A DNA stretch of 6,713 nucleotides from Deltaproteobacteria bacterium (GCA_016935935.1 JAFGPZ010000040.1:1-6713), one strand, 5' to 3'. Counted from the first letter of the stretch, positions 1-5,966 are shown. Numbers and translations are program-made. Notes: a model not told the origin generated them from the sequence alone.

Positions 1-124
1 GATGGAGTGCGCCCCTGTAAAAGATTTCACCCCGAACCGTTCAGGCAAGATCGGGGATGTTGGGATTGTGTCGGTTATTTCTGCCACCCAGAATTCCTCG
101 TGGGGAATTGCTGAAAATATGTAA
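1..124 (+). CDS. Possible 3' end of an unidentified gene entering from the left edge
   Basis: Reading from base 2, one plus frame is open for 40 codons to TAA at 122-124, with residues such as SGKIGDVGIVSVISATQNS near the middle. I do not recognise a family. The complementary strand is also open across the same stretch (it contains FGVKSFTGAHSI), so the sequence alone does not settle the coding strand. It may be a tail of a plus-strand gene or part of a dispersed repeat. Nothing upstream is visible, so start, length and function cannot be given. Confidence 0.2.
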   Translation, partial: MECAPVKDFTPNRSGKIGDVGIVSVISATQNSSWGIAENM

Positions 125-198
125 TCACCGGTGTCTGCTGAACCTACGAGTACTTAAGCTCATTAGACTTTGAGAATCGGAGAGTATGGGTAGAAAGG

Positions 199-275
199 TT
201 GATTACGAGATTTTTAATACTTTAGTATTAGATAAAATCATACTTGCGACCGATTGATTTTCTAACAGGGTTAGA
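199..275 (+). promoter_or_regulatory. Leader of the PEP-CTERM gene with two inverted repeats and a weak promoter candidate
   Basis: The AT-rich leader contains TAATACT-TT-AGTATTA (215-230, perfect 7-bp arms) and TCTAAC-AGG-GTTAGA (261-275, perfect 6-bp arms). A weak sigma70-like pair, TTGATT (199-204) and TAGTAT (223-228) with an 18-base spacer, places the -10 inside the first dyad. That is a typical arrangement for a repressor operator. No -24/-12 sigma54 signature was found. The dyads are seen directly; the promoter and any regulator are inference. Confidence 0.3.
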
Positions 276-315
276 TTTAATGATCGCGGTCTTATCTCAA
301 GCCAAGGAGTTACAT

Positions 316-999
316 ATGAAAAAGTTGAATATGGTGTTTATGTTTCGTGTCTTGGCTATGTTGCTGCTGGCGGCTGGAGCGGCGAATGCAACTACCTATA
401 CAGACAACTTCAATTCCGGTGTGCAACTTCCTTGGGGGAATCAGAGGGGCAATTGGACTGCTGGAGGTGGCGTATATTACGCCAGTGCGCCAACAAACAA
501 TCCAGTGACAGCCTCACTCCTGCCTTACGACTTTACCGACTTCATCGCTGAGGTGGACATCAATGGCGTGGCAGACGGAGGCCTGTGGGCCCGTGCCGAT
601 TCGACAGCCACTGCCGGCGTCATGCTGATCCTTCATTCCAACGACATCTACTGGCACGTGATAACAAATCCGTCCTCCGGTCCTTGGACTATGTATGGCA
701 AGCAATCCTGGTCGGGGTCGAATGCGCATGTCAAGTTAACAGGTGTTGGGAACATCCTAAGCGCCTACCTGAATGGCGCCACCACCCCGATCACGACCCT
801 GGACCTATCCACGATCAGCCGCCCAGGATACGATTACTCAAGCGGCCGCTTCGGATTATACTCATACTCCAGCCAGACCTTCGATAACGTGTCCCTGACC
901 GACTCGACCTCGGCCGTTCCTGAACCCGCCACCGTGTTACTTCTCGGGTTTGGATTGACAGGGCTTGCAGGACTGAGGAGGCGAATCGCAAGGGGTTAA
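316..999 (+). CDS. Exported PEP-CTERM sorting-domain protein with a LamG/jelly-roll-like body
   Basis: This is a 227-residue exported protein. Residues 1-25 form a Sec signal peptide (MKKLN start, hydrophobic core LAMLLLAAGA, likely cut after ANA). Residues 26-198 are rich in aromatic, Gly, Ser and Asn residues in alternating strands (DNFNSG near 30, GGLWARAD near 88, SGRFGLYSYSS near 176, FDNVSL near 189). This resembles the concanavalin A/LamG-like folds often found in PEP-CTERM proteins. Residues 201-227 are a classic PEP-CTERM tail: VPEPAT, hydrophobic helix LLLGFGLTGLAGL, then RRR. In known systems an exosortase cuts this tail and the protein goes to the outer surface or exopolysaccharide. 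The ATG at 316 is chosen because AAGGAG lies at 304-309 and the signal peptide starts there; in-frame starts at 244 (TTG) and 280 (ATG) lack these signals. The gene stands alone with its own terminator, and no exosortase is in the window. The ligand is unknown. Confidence 0.9.
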   Translation: MKKLNMVFMFRVLAMLLLAAGAANATTYTDNFNSGVQLPWGNQRGNWTAGGGVYYASAPTNNPVTASLLPYDFTDFIAEVDINGVADGGLWARADSTATAGVMLILHSNDIYWHVITNPSSGPWTMYGKQSWSGSNAHVKLTGVGNILSAYLNGATTPITTLDLSTISRPGYDYSSGRFGLYSYSSQTFDNVSLTDSTSAVPEPATVLLLGFGLTGLAGLRRRIARG

Positions 1000-1032
1000 C
1001 CCTCTGCCTTTTTCATAGGTGCAGGTGCAGAT

Positions 1033-1066
1033 AGGCGGGGTCAGAAATGGCTCTGCCTTTTTATTT
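1033..1066 (+). terminator. Intrinsic terminator of the PEP-CTERM gene
   Basis: Bases 1033-1043 (AGGCGGGGTCA) pair with 1048-1058 (TGGCTCTGCCT) over 11 pairs, three of them G-U, closed by a GAAA tetraloop and followed by TTTTTATTT. It starts 34 bases after the stop codon and works only for plus-strand transcription, since no T run follows the hairpin in the other direction. A second copy of the 3' arm plus T run, CTCTGCCTTTTT, lies upstream at 1002-1013 and could compete for the same 5' arm. Confidence 0.8.
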
Positions 1067-1187
1067 CCTGATTTCATTGATTATCATCTGTAATCTTCGA
1101 TTCGCCACCGAATTCCGATTTCAACGAGTACAGAAAGTACATATTATTAAGGACATCATAGACTTAAATCATGCGATCGTGAATCTT

Positions 1188-1535
1188 TCATCCTGAACTC
1201 TGGGAGCCCTCTCGTTCCATTTTTGCGGCAATATCTTCAAATTGGTTGATCTTGACAGACCCGTCCGGAAATTTAGCGATGATTTCCAAATCTCCTCCCA
1301 TGGCCTTGATGAAATTTCTTAAGGTACTGATATACATGTCTGTCCGTTTCTCAAGTTTTGAATCGGCAGCTTGTCTGACAGACAATGTCTGAGCCAGATG
1401 TTCCTGGCTTAAATTTCTGGCATGACGCAATTCTTGCAAAGGCATTGCCGCAAGTAATACTCTTGTCTTGTCTGCCGCTTTTTTTCTCGCAGCAGGTTTC
1501 ATTCTTTCTCTCAGTATCGCATAAGGTTTGCTCAT
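1188..1535 (-). CDS. XRE-family HTH antitoxin of a higBA-like toxin-antitoxin pair
   Basis: This is a 115-residue DNA-binding antitoxin. The HTH spans about residues 34-64: ELRHARNLSQEHLAQTL, a short turn, then recognition helix QAADSKLEKR. It is followed by the TDMYISTLRNFIKAMGG and AKFPDG segments typical of antitoxins paired with phage-Gp49/RelE-like HigB toxins. Such proteins bind and neutralise the toxin and repress their own operon. The start codon shares its A with the toxin stop (TAATG) behind GAAGAAGGGG, so the two are translationally coupled. Length and motifs look complete. One oddity is Asp58 (GAT) where related antitoxins usually have Val or Ile (QAAVSK). This position packs inside the HTH, so DNA binding or stability may be impaired. 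I am sure of the family and less sure of the HigA subfamily name. Confidence 0.85.
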   Translation of the reverse strand: MSKPYAILRERMKPAARKKAADKTRVLLAAMPLQELRHARNLSQEHLAQTLSVRQAADSKLEKRTDMYISTLRNFIKAMGGDLEIIAKFPDGSVKINQFEDIAAKMEREGSQSSG

Positions 1536-1898
1536 TATGAATCCCCTTCTTCTTTCAATGACTTCAGATGTTTCTCGTAAATCTTTTCTGCCAATGGCAC
1601 ATACTTTTCGTAACAGCGTTCACCACCCGTCTTCCTACCGCCAATGAGAAGAATAGCTGTTCTGCGGGGATCGAAAGCATACAGGAGGACTCTCAACGGG
1701 TTGCCTTTATGCTGTATTCTTAATTTTCTTATTTATGCCGTACCTGGTTCCTTTGACATCAGAGCTGTGAGGATATGGAAGATGGGGATTCTTTTCTTCC
1801 AGCAAACCAACGATGGAATCAATTTCGATCTGTTCTTCTTCGTCCAGACTCATCCACCATGCTTCAAATTCATCAGTATATTCAACTTCCCATGTCAT
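1535..1898 (-). pseudogene. RelE/HigB-type toxin (phage Gp49-like family), disrupted by a one-base frameshift
   Basis: The gene starts at ATG 1898 with MTWEVEYTDEFEAWW and is read normally to codon 58 (KGTRYGINKK). The frame then runs into a stop at 1707-1709 (ending IKNTA). Skipping a single A in the A4 run at 1724-1727 restores LRIQHKGNPLRVLLYAFDPR, ILLIGGRKTGGERCYEKY and LAEKIYEKHLKSLKEEGDS. The reconstructed protein has 120 residues and its stop overlaps the antitoxin ATG. That length and the RxLYAFDPRR / LLIGG.KTG motifs match HigB-like ribosome-dependent mRNA interferases of the RelE superfamily. As written, the product is a 67-residue stub lacking the C-terminal catalytic half, so it should be inactive. 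A sequencing error or translational or transcriptional slippage at the A run could instead give a full toxin. Confidence 0.8.
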
Positions 1899-1904
1899 GT
1901 GCGA

Positions 1905-1933
1905 AATATAACCTCTATGGAATATAATGTCAA
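1905..1933 (-). promoter_or_regulatory. Strong sigma70-type promoter of the toxin-antitoxin operon
   Basis: On the minus strand a perfect -35 TTGACA (1928-1933) is separated by exactly 17 bases from TATATT (1905-1910), five of six matches to the -10 consensus. The expected start, 5-7 bases downstream, falls at A1900 or at A1898, the first base of the toxin ATG. The transcript would therefore be leaderless or nearly so. The only SD-like stretch (GAGG at 1912-1915) lies upstream of the predicted start. Confidence 0.65.
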
Positions 1934-2070
1934 TCCCTTTTGCATCGATGAATTCTATTCGAAAGCCAGCATAATTGCACAAGACCGCTGCATGACGTTT
2001 TCAGGAAGGAGCATGTCCCGACCAAGAAAGGACATTCGGCTGTCTGCCGTGGCTCACTTTCAAGCAGCGT

Positions 2071-2169
2071 TCAATGACTTGGCCAGATTACCTGACGTCT
2101 CTCTTTGTAGATGAAATCAAAATCGATCGATTCGTTGATCTTCCGAAGCGGATGTTTCTTTGCAAATCC
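2071..2169 (-). mobile_element. Short remnant resembling the N-terminus of an IS1182-type transposase
   Basis: In the minus frame ending at 2071, about 20 codons (2101-2160) read KKHPLRKINESIDFDFIYKE. This resembles the conserved opening of IS1182-type DDE transposases (HPLR.I...IDF.F.Y). The match stops there: the next codons give RRQVIWPSH and a stop, and no downstream transposase sequence follows. It overlaps the end of the DruA-like frame in another register, so the junction between the two lies around 2165-2190. The IS family is recognised from memory of the motif and should be treated as tentative. Confidence 0.4.
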
Positions 2170-2563
2170 CTTGATCAATAAGGTGAACCAGGTAATCCCA
2201 CCGGTAGCTGCTACCGGCTGAAACGAGATGGAACGAGGGGGCCGGGTAATCGGAAACGGAACCGGCAAGGACGGTATCGACAAAAAGCGGTACCTGGTCG
2301 GAGGCCTTCACGAAGGCGTTGTTTTTCGGCCGCAGGCGCGGCGGCAAACGGATCAATCCTCGCTCCTCCAACCGGAGCAGGACGTCCCGGGCGGCATATT
2401 CCTTCAGCTTCCCGTTCGGCTGCCACCATGACCATGCTTCGCAGATCGTCCGTGCGATGTAACTCCGCCCTTTATCATAGTGCCGTGCAACGACACCCTT
2501 GATAAAGGCAATGGCCTCGTCATCCAGAGGCTGTGATCGATACTGGAGCAGAATGTGATCCAT
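2117..2563 (-). pseudogene. Truncated DruA-like (DUF4338) protein, N-terminal part only
   Basis: The 148-codon frame carries the N-terminal domain of DruA/DUF4338 proteins. The diagnostic block is at residues 34-75: SYIARTICEAWSWWQPNGKL, then AARDVLLRLEERGLIRLPP. Family members run to roughly 300-400 residues, with a C-terminal domain that opens with an LI..YHYLG-type motif. Here the match fades at about residue 120-130 (RWDYLVHLIDQ) and the last 17 residues are unrelated, reading over the transposase-like scrap. DruA is part of Druantia anti-phage loci, but many DUF4338 genes are solitary and IS-associated. With no other Druantia gene here, this is better read as a dead fragment than as a defence system. 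Translation start ATG 2563 is supported by AAGGAGG three bases upstream. The frame is visibly more GC-rich than the TPR genes, suggesting transfer. Confidence 0.7.
2201..2217. repeat. Perfect 8-bp inverted repeat inside the DruA-like frame
   Basis: CCGGTAGC-T-GCTACCGG is an uninterrupted palindrome with a single central base. It lies close to the point where the DruA-like coding sequence loses family similarity, so it could be a scar or target of an insertion or simply a codon coincidence (AGSSYR). Confidence 0.35.
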
Positions 2564-2648
2564 GGCCCTCCTTGTGAGGTGCTACATACCTGATCTGCAT
2601 TACTGACGCCTGCATTTTTTTGTGTTCTGTTTTCAAAGAGCTACAGTG

Positions 2649-2807
2649 TTACCGATCTATTAATATTGGAGTGAGGCCCTCCCCCTGCCATGAGAGATCT
2701 AAATCATTATATATGACAGTATCTGGAATTTGCGGCGTTGCATGTGAATGGGTTGGCAACAGAAAAAAAGCTATAAACAAAATAAAGATTCTTAATATAA
2801 TCCTCAT
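2649..2807 (-). pseudogene. Short exported-protein fragment with a clear signal peptide
   Basis: From ATG 2807 the frame gives 52 residues. MRIILRIFILFIAFFLLP and THSHA form a good Sec signal peptide with cleavage after SHA, and the mature part begins TPQIPDTVIYNDLDLSW. The IPD..IY opening resembles small exported hypothetical proteins that continue well past this length, so I read this as a 3'-truncated gene whose remainder was lost where the mobile DNA at 2071-2563 sits. No good Shine-Dalgarno precedes the ATG. The frame stays open upstream to 2897, but that extension is not protein-like. It could instead be an intact tiny exported peptide. It lies 104 bases downstream of the frameshifted gene and on the same strand as the TPR genes, so it may be the tail of their transcript. 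Confidence 0.4.
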
Positions 2808-2911
2808 ATTTTGGATGCTACCCACCGAGACCTCGAATTCGGACTTTAATATAGGATTCCTTGCTTCCAAATGTGATAATGGGACGCTAATTGTCAATCG
2901 CCTTTAGGTAC

Positions 2912-3150
2912 TCAAATAATTTTCCGAGCCTTTCGGACGTATTCAAAGGCCTTGGCCCAAATTTCTTTTCCCCCTTGGTGCCAATGGAAATCCTTCTGGT
3001 AAATGTGGATGACCTCATCATTGCTTCCCTGCTTTGCGTATGTCCAGCCGATGTTGCCATAGATGCTAATCCATACGATCCCTATGCGCATTGTCTCTTT
3101 GATCTCAAGAATTTCTTATAGGGGATGTTGTGTTGTGTGTTTTGCTCCAT
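2912..3150 (-). pseudogene. Small TPR-like gene broken by a one-base frameshift
   Basis: ATG 3150 follows GGAAGGAGGAA and begins MEQNTQHNIPYK, but that frame stops after 22 codons (TAG 3082-3084). A second frame, open from about 3115 to TGA 2912, reads EILEIKETMRIG, IYGNIGWTYAKQGSNDEV, IHIYQKDFHWHQGGKEIW, AKAFEYVRKARKII. Adding one base between about 3084 and 3117 joins them into a smooth 79-residue protein with one TPR-like helical pair (IGWTYAKQG..DEVIHIYQKD). It has no signal peptide, unlike its neighbours. It follows the upstream TPR gene by 62 bases, so it belongs to the same train. Alternatively the 59-codon frame from ATG 3091 is a separate gene, but it has no ribosome site. Function is unknown. 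Confidence 0.5.
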
Positions 3151-3161
3151 TTCCTCCTTCC
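3151..3161 (-). promoter_or_regulatory. Strong Shine-Dalgarno that decides the start of the small frameshifted gene
   Basis: GGAAGGAGGAA directly precedes ATG 3150 on the minus strand. A site this strong in front of only 22 codons supports a formerly longer gene and argues against taking ATG 3091 as the native start. Confidence 0.5.
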
Positions 3162-3212
3162 GAAATTCCCAATGAGTGCCCTTAAGGAAAGACAACCAAA
3201 AATCTTCTAACT

Positions 3213-4433
3213 TCAACGCCACGCCTCCCCCCAATAACTATTGCTGTGAAACTTGTTTAACATCCTGAAAAAATGCAGCGCCTCGGCCATATCGACCGCC
3301 AGACCCGCAGTCCTACCCAGCGTTATCGATGAATCATCGCTCCTATGCTTCTTTGCTAAGACGCGCCAGTCTTGGTCGAATTTCTGAAATCGTTCACAAG
3401 TGGCTACCCTTGGCCAAATGTTCTCAGGAACACCATCCCACTGCCAGCAAGATTTATCTATTATACAAATAAAATTCTGTTCTATAAAAAATGAGGATCG
3501 CACGAGATCATACCATCCATCGTCGCCGATCCCAAGAAAGCTCTCTATGGTACCATCTCTTAATTTTCTTTTTATTCCGACTGTCGGCTCAAACCACAGC
3601 CCACTAATGTAGCCGAACGACTCTTCTTCTAACTCCTTCCAATTGCGCTCTATAAATAACTTTAGTAGTTTCAGGTTCGTTGTATTATATAGGATCGGGT
3701 ACCAGTGGTCACTGTATGGCGAGCTGTAAGGCTTTTTTGTTAACGCCCAATCGATGGTCTTGAGCGCGCCAGTTGAATCGCCGTACTTCCACTGTGAAAG
3801 GGCAATCATCATTACGGCGCGATGGTAGTCATTCGTTGGGATGCCTCTTTTCCCCTTCGATTCCATTTCGACTCTATTGGCCTTATTCCAATATGATTGG
3901 ATTGCACTCTGAAGAGATTTCGAAGCAGCATCAAAATCGCCAATCGCCGCCTGGGCTATCGCAATGACTTTGTAATCATCACGGTCTATTTCCGCAAAGC
4001 TCAATACATTCTCCTCGGCAATCTTGATCAAGCGTCTAACAGCGCTCTCTGCCTGGATGTCCAGCTTGATGATGCGTTGTCTCACCGGCTCACAACGCTT
4101 ATCGTCATGAGGGCAGATACCAAGGAAGGAACGGTACCAGGCAATAGCAGGAAGCTCACGGCCGCCGGCCTTGTCGTAGGCAAGAGCGAGATAAAACCAC
4201 ACGTTGGGTGAATCCTTACCGCCGTTATCGTATGCCTCCCTGAAATACTTGATCGCAAGCTCATAATCTTGTATCTCTGTCGCCGCAAGCCCCTTGGTCA
4301 CGGCTTCCCGTGCCCTGAGGGGGAGGGTGTCTTCCGATGCATGGGCCGGAATAGCCCATACACAGACGGACACCAGGAATAAAAAGCAAATAGTGTCAAT
4401 GCGGAATGTGTTTTGTATCGCTGGGGTGATCAT
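3213..4433 (-). CDS. Exported tryptophan-rich protein with N-terminal TPR-like repeats
   Basis: This 406-residue protein is not assigned to a named family. Residues 1-32 are a Sec signal peptide (FLFLVSVCVWAIPAHA, cut before SEDT). Residues 40-103 hold TPR-like pairs (AVTKGLAATEIQDYELAIKY, then VWFYLALAYDKAGG). Two further TPR-like pairs fall near 154-181 and 203-232 (ALSQWKYGDSTGALKTIDWA). Residues 240-406 form a different domain rich in Trp and aromatics: GLWFEPTVGI, GIGDDGWYDL, SCWQWDGVPENIW, and a C-terminal SNSYWGEAWR. The mature part has 15 tryptophans and five cysteines (107, 114, 323, 329, 346), compatible with disulfides outside the cytoplasm. TPRs bind protein partners, so a periplasmic or outer-envelope scaffold role is inference. 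ATG 4433 is chosen because the signal peptide starts there and AAGG lies eight bases upstream. The frame stays open to a TTG at 4529, which would overlap the upstream gene's stop by eight bases and bury the signal sequence. Confidence 0.75.
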   Translation of the reverse strand: MITPAIQNTFRIDTICFLFLVSVCVWAIPAHASEDTLPLRAREAVTKGLAATEIQDYELAIKYFREAYDNGGKDSPNVWFYLALAYDKAGGRELPAIAWYRSFLGICPHDDKRCEPVRQRIIKLDIQAESAVRRLIKIAEENVLSFAEIDRDDYKVIAIAQAAIGDFDAASKSLQSAIQSYWNKANRVEMESKGKRGIPTNDYHRAVMMIALSQWKYGDSTGALKTIDWALTKKPYSSPYSDHWYPILYNTTNLKLLKLFIERNWKELEEESFGYISGLWFEPTVGIKRKLRDGTIESFLGIGDDGWYDLVRSSFFIEQNFICIIDKSCWQWDGVPENIWPRVATCERFQKFDQDWRVLAKKHRSDDSSITLGRTAGLAVDMAEALHFFRMLNKFHSNSYWGEAWR

Positions 4434-4521
4434 TTTCCGTGCCTTTCTGTTGAACGGCTCCCGGCAGCTTTCTGAAGCGGTAAAAATTCTGCTGCTCTCG
4501 GAAAGGCCGTTACTTATAGTC

Positions 4522-5880
4522 TCACTCAACGCTCTGTTGAGCTGCCCACGCCCCTTCCAAAAAATTCATCACATCACGGATGCCCAAATCCTCGGGGCTT
4601 TGTTCATGGGCTTTCCTGAAGTAGCCATACGCCTTTTCATACTCGCGGGCACGAATGCTTTGTATCCCCTTGTCCTCCAGTTTCTGCACCTCGCTCTTTA
4701 CTAAAGGAGCTTTATAGCTGGAGGGCAAAGGGATTTCTCCGGGATGCAACCAGTAACCACTCATGCCCTCCGCAAATTGCAGGGCATCACGCGCAGGCAA
4801 ATCATTGGGATCCTTCTTATAGGCATCCTTTAGATACTCCACGCTCCTTTGCCAATCACCCTTGCCATATTCCAGCGCGTCAAGCAACGCCTCCGCCTTT
4901 GGGCTTGGGGGCATGCTTTTTCTGTCGCGCAAATACATGGTGTAGGTTATTGCCTTTTTGATGCCCAAATCATCGGGTCTGTCCTTTTCCGCTTTTCTCA
5001 AATAGCTCATGGCGCCATCGTAGTCGCCTTGGCCTACCAATGCAGCTGCTAAAGTCACTCTTGCTTTTACCTTTATTTCATCCTCCCAGTCTTTCCGGGC
5101 CTCCACTGGCGTCATCTCGCCCTTTACAACACGCGGGTCAACAACCATGGGCTTGTCCGGGTCCATAAACGTCAGATCCACAGGGGCGGAGGATTTAGAA
5201 CCCTTTGAGAACAGCGATTCACCAGGACTGACGAATTCGAGGGCATTCGGCGAGGAGGCATCGGAAAAACGCAGAGAACTGGCAGAGGTGCTGGGGACTT
5301 GTGGGTTATCAAAATCTTTCGTAAGCTCATCTAACATTTTATCAATCTTCGTTTTTGCCTCGGCGCGCTTGCGCTGAGTTTCCGCTTCGATGGTCTTCCA
5401 CATCCTTTCACTTTTCGCTGACACCTGGGCCCTATCCAGATTGTCCTGAATAACTTTATCATTTGGCTTATATTCCAGTGCTTCTTTGTAATACTGTATA
5501 GCGCTGTTCCAATCTCTCTGCTCATGGAATTTTATAGCTTTGCGGTTAAGGGCCAGTCCAAGTGCGGTCTTGGCTGCTGTATTATCCGGGTTAAGACTGA
5601 GCGCCTCCCTGTAATGGTCGATGGCACCGTCGTAGTCGCCCTTCTTGCTGCATTCAAGACCTTTTTTCATGGCTTCAGTCGATTTCTGCTTTCGCTCATG
5701 CCGCTCCTGTTCCTCATGTGAGGGGCGGTCGCCTCTTAAGTGCGGATATCTCCTATACAATTCTCTTGTGGCCGCCGGAACGTTCCCTCCATCGATTCCC
5801 CAGGCAATTGCAGGCACGATTAAGGCGGAGACGATAAGAAAAAAAATCAGAAATGTTCTTTCAACTTTGTGCTTTTTCAT
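4522..5880 (-). CDS. Exported TPR-repeat protein, first gene of the minus-strand train
   Basis: This is a 452-residue protein. Residues 1-28 are a Sec signal peptide (MKKHK, then LIFFLIVSALIVPAIA). TPR-like units lie near 67-100 (KKGDYDGAIDHYREALSLNP), 108-143 (QRDWNSAIQYYKEALEYKP), 274-304 (GQGDYDGAMSYLRKAEKDRP), 328-362 (GKGDWQRSVEYLKDAYKKDP) and 397-431 (AREYEKAYGYFRKAHEQSP). Residues 145-190 are highly charged and probably coiled coil; 195-235 is a Ser-rich linker. The two N-terminal repeats are separated from the three C-terminal ones by this linker and by FMDPDKPMVVDPRVVKGEM. TPR arrays mediate protein-protein contacts; the exported form suggests an envelope scaffold, but the partner is unknown. 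ATG 5880 is used because the signal peptide starts there; an in-frame start at 5919 adds 13 residues without a better ribosome site. AGGAA lies about 10 bases upstream. The next gene's ATG is 88 bases past this stop, so the two are probably one transcript. Confidence 0.85.
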   Translation of the reverse strand: MKKHKVERTFLIFFLIVSALIVPAIAWGIDGGNVPAATRELYRRYPHLRGDRPSHEEQERHERKQKSTEAMKKGLECSKKGDYDGAIDHYREALSLNPDNTAAKTALGLALNRKAIKFHEQRDWNSAIQYYKEALEYKPNDKVIQDNLDRAQVSAKSERMWKTIEAETQRKRAEAKTKIDKMLDELTKDFDNPQVPSTSASSLRFSDASSPNALEFVSPGESLFSKGSKSSAPVDLTFMDPDKPMVVDPRVVKGEMTPVEARKDWEDEIKVKARVTLAAALVGQGDYDGAMSYLRKAEKDRPDDLGIKKAITYTMYLRDRKSMPPSPKAEALLDALEYGKGDWQRSVEYLKDAYKKDPNDLPARDALQFAEGMSGYWLHPGEIPLPSSYKAPLVKSEVQKLEDKGIQSIRAREYEKAYGYFRKAHEQSPEDLGIRDVMNFLEGAWAAQQSVE

Positions 5881-5954
5881 GGCTACCACTTTCCTAAAAC
5901 AAATATTTGCCTGGTTCACACATGACTATCTCAATGCCCAAAGCTAATTTTAAG

Positions 5955-5966
5955 CCATTGCAATGG
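5955..5966. repeat. 12-bp perfect palindrome upstream of the first TPR gene
   Basis: CCATTGCAATGG is a perfect dyad centred about 80 bases before the ATG at 5880. Its place between the candidate promoters and the gene makes an operator possible. No regulator gene is adjacent to support this. Confidence 0.3.

Noticed and set aside
1644..2114. 156-codon plus-strand open frame opposite the toxin
   Set aside because: It runs antisense to the recognisable toxin and the transposase-like scrap, has no ribosome site and no family-like content.
2117..2563. Druantia anti-phage system
   Set aside because: Only the N-terminal part of a DruA-like protein exists and no DruB-DruE or other partner genes are present; solitary DUF4338 genes are common mobile-type genes.
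2869..2897. Promoter for the short exported fragment based on a perfect TTGACA at 2892-2897
   Set aside because: The hexamer at the proper spacing is ACATTT, essentially no match, and the better TATCAC is only 13 bases away.
2891..3121. 76-codon plus-strand open frame over the small TPR-like gene
   Set aside because: The opposite strand gives coherent TPR-like sequence with a strong ribosome site; this frame is its reverse.
4294..4704. 136-codon plus-strand open frame across the junction of the two TPR genes
   Set aside because: It is antisense to both TPR genes and has no ribosome site or recognisable domain.
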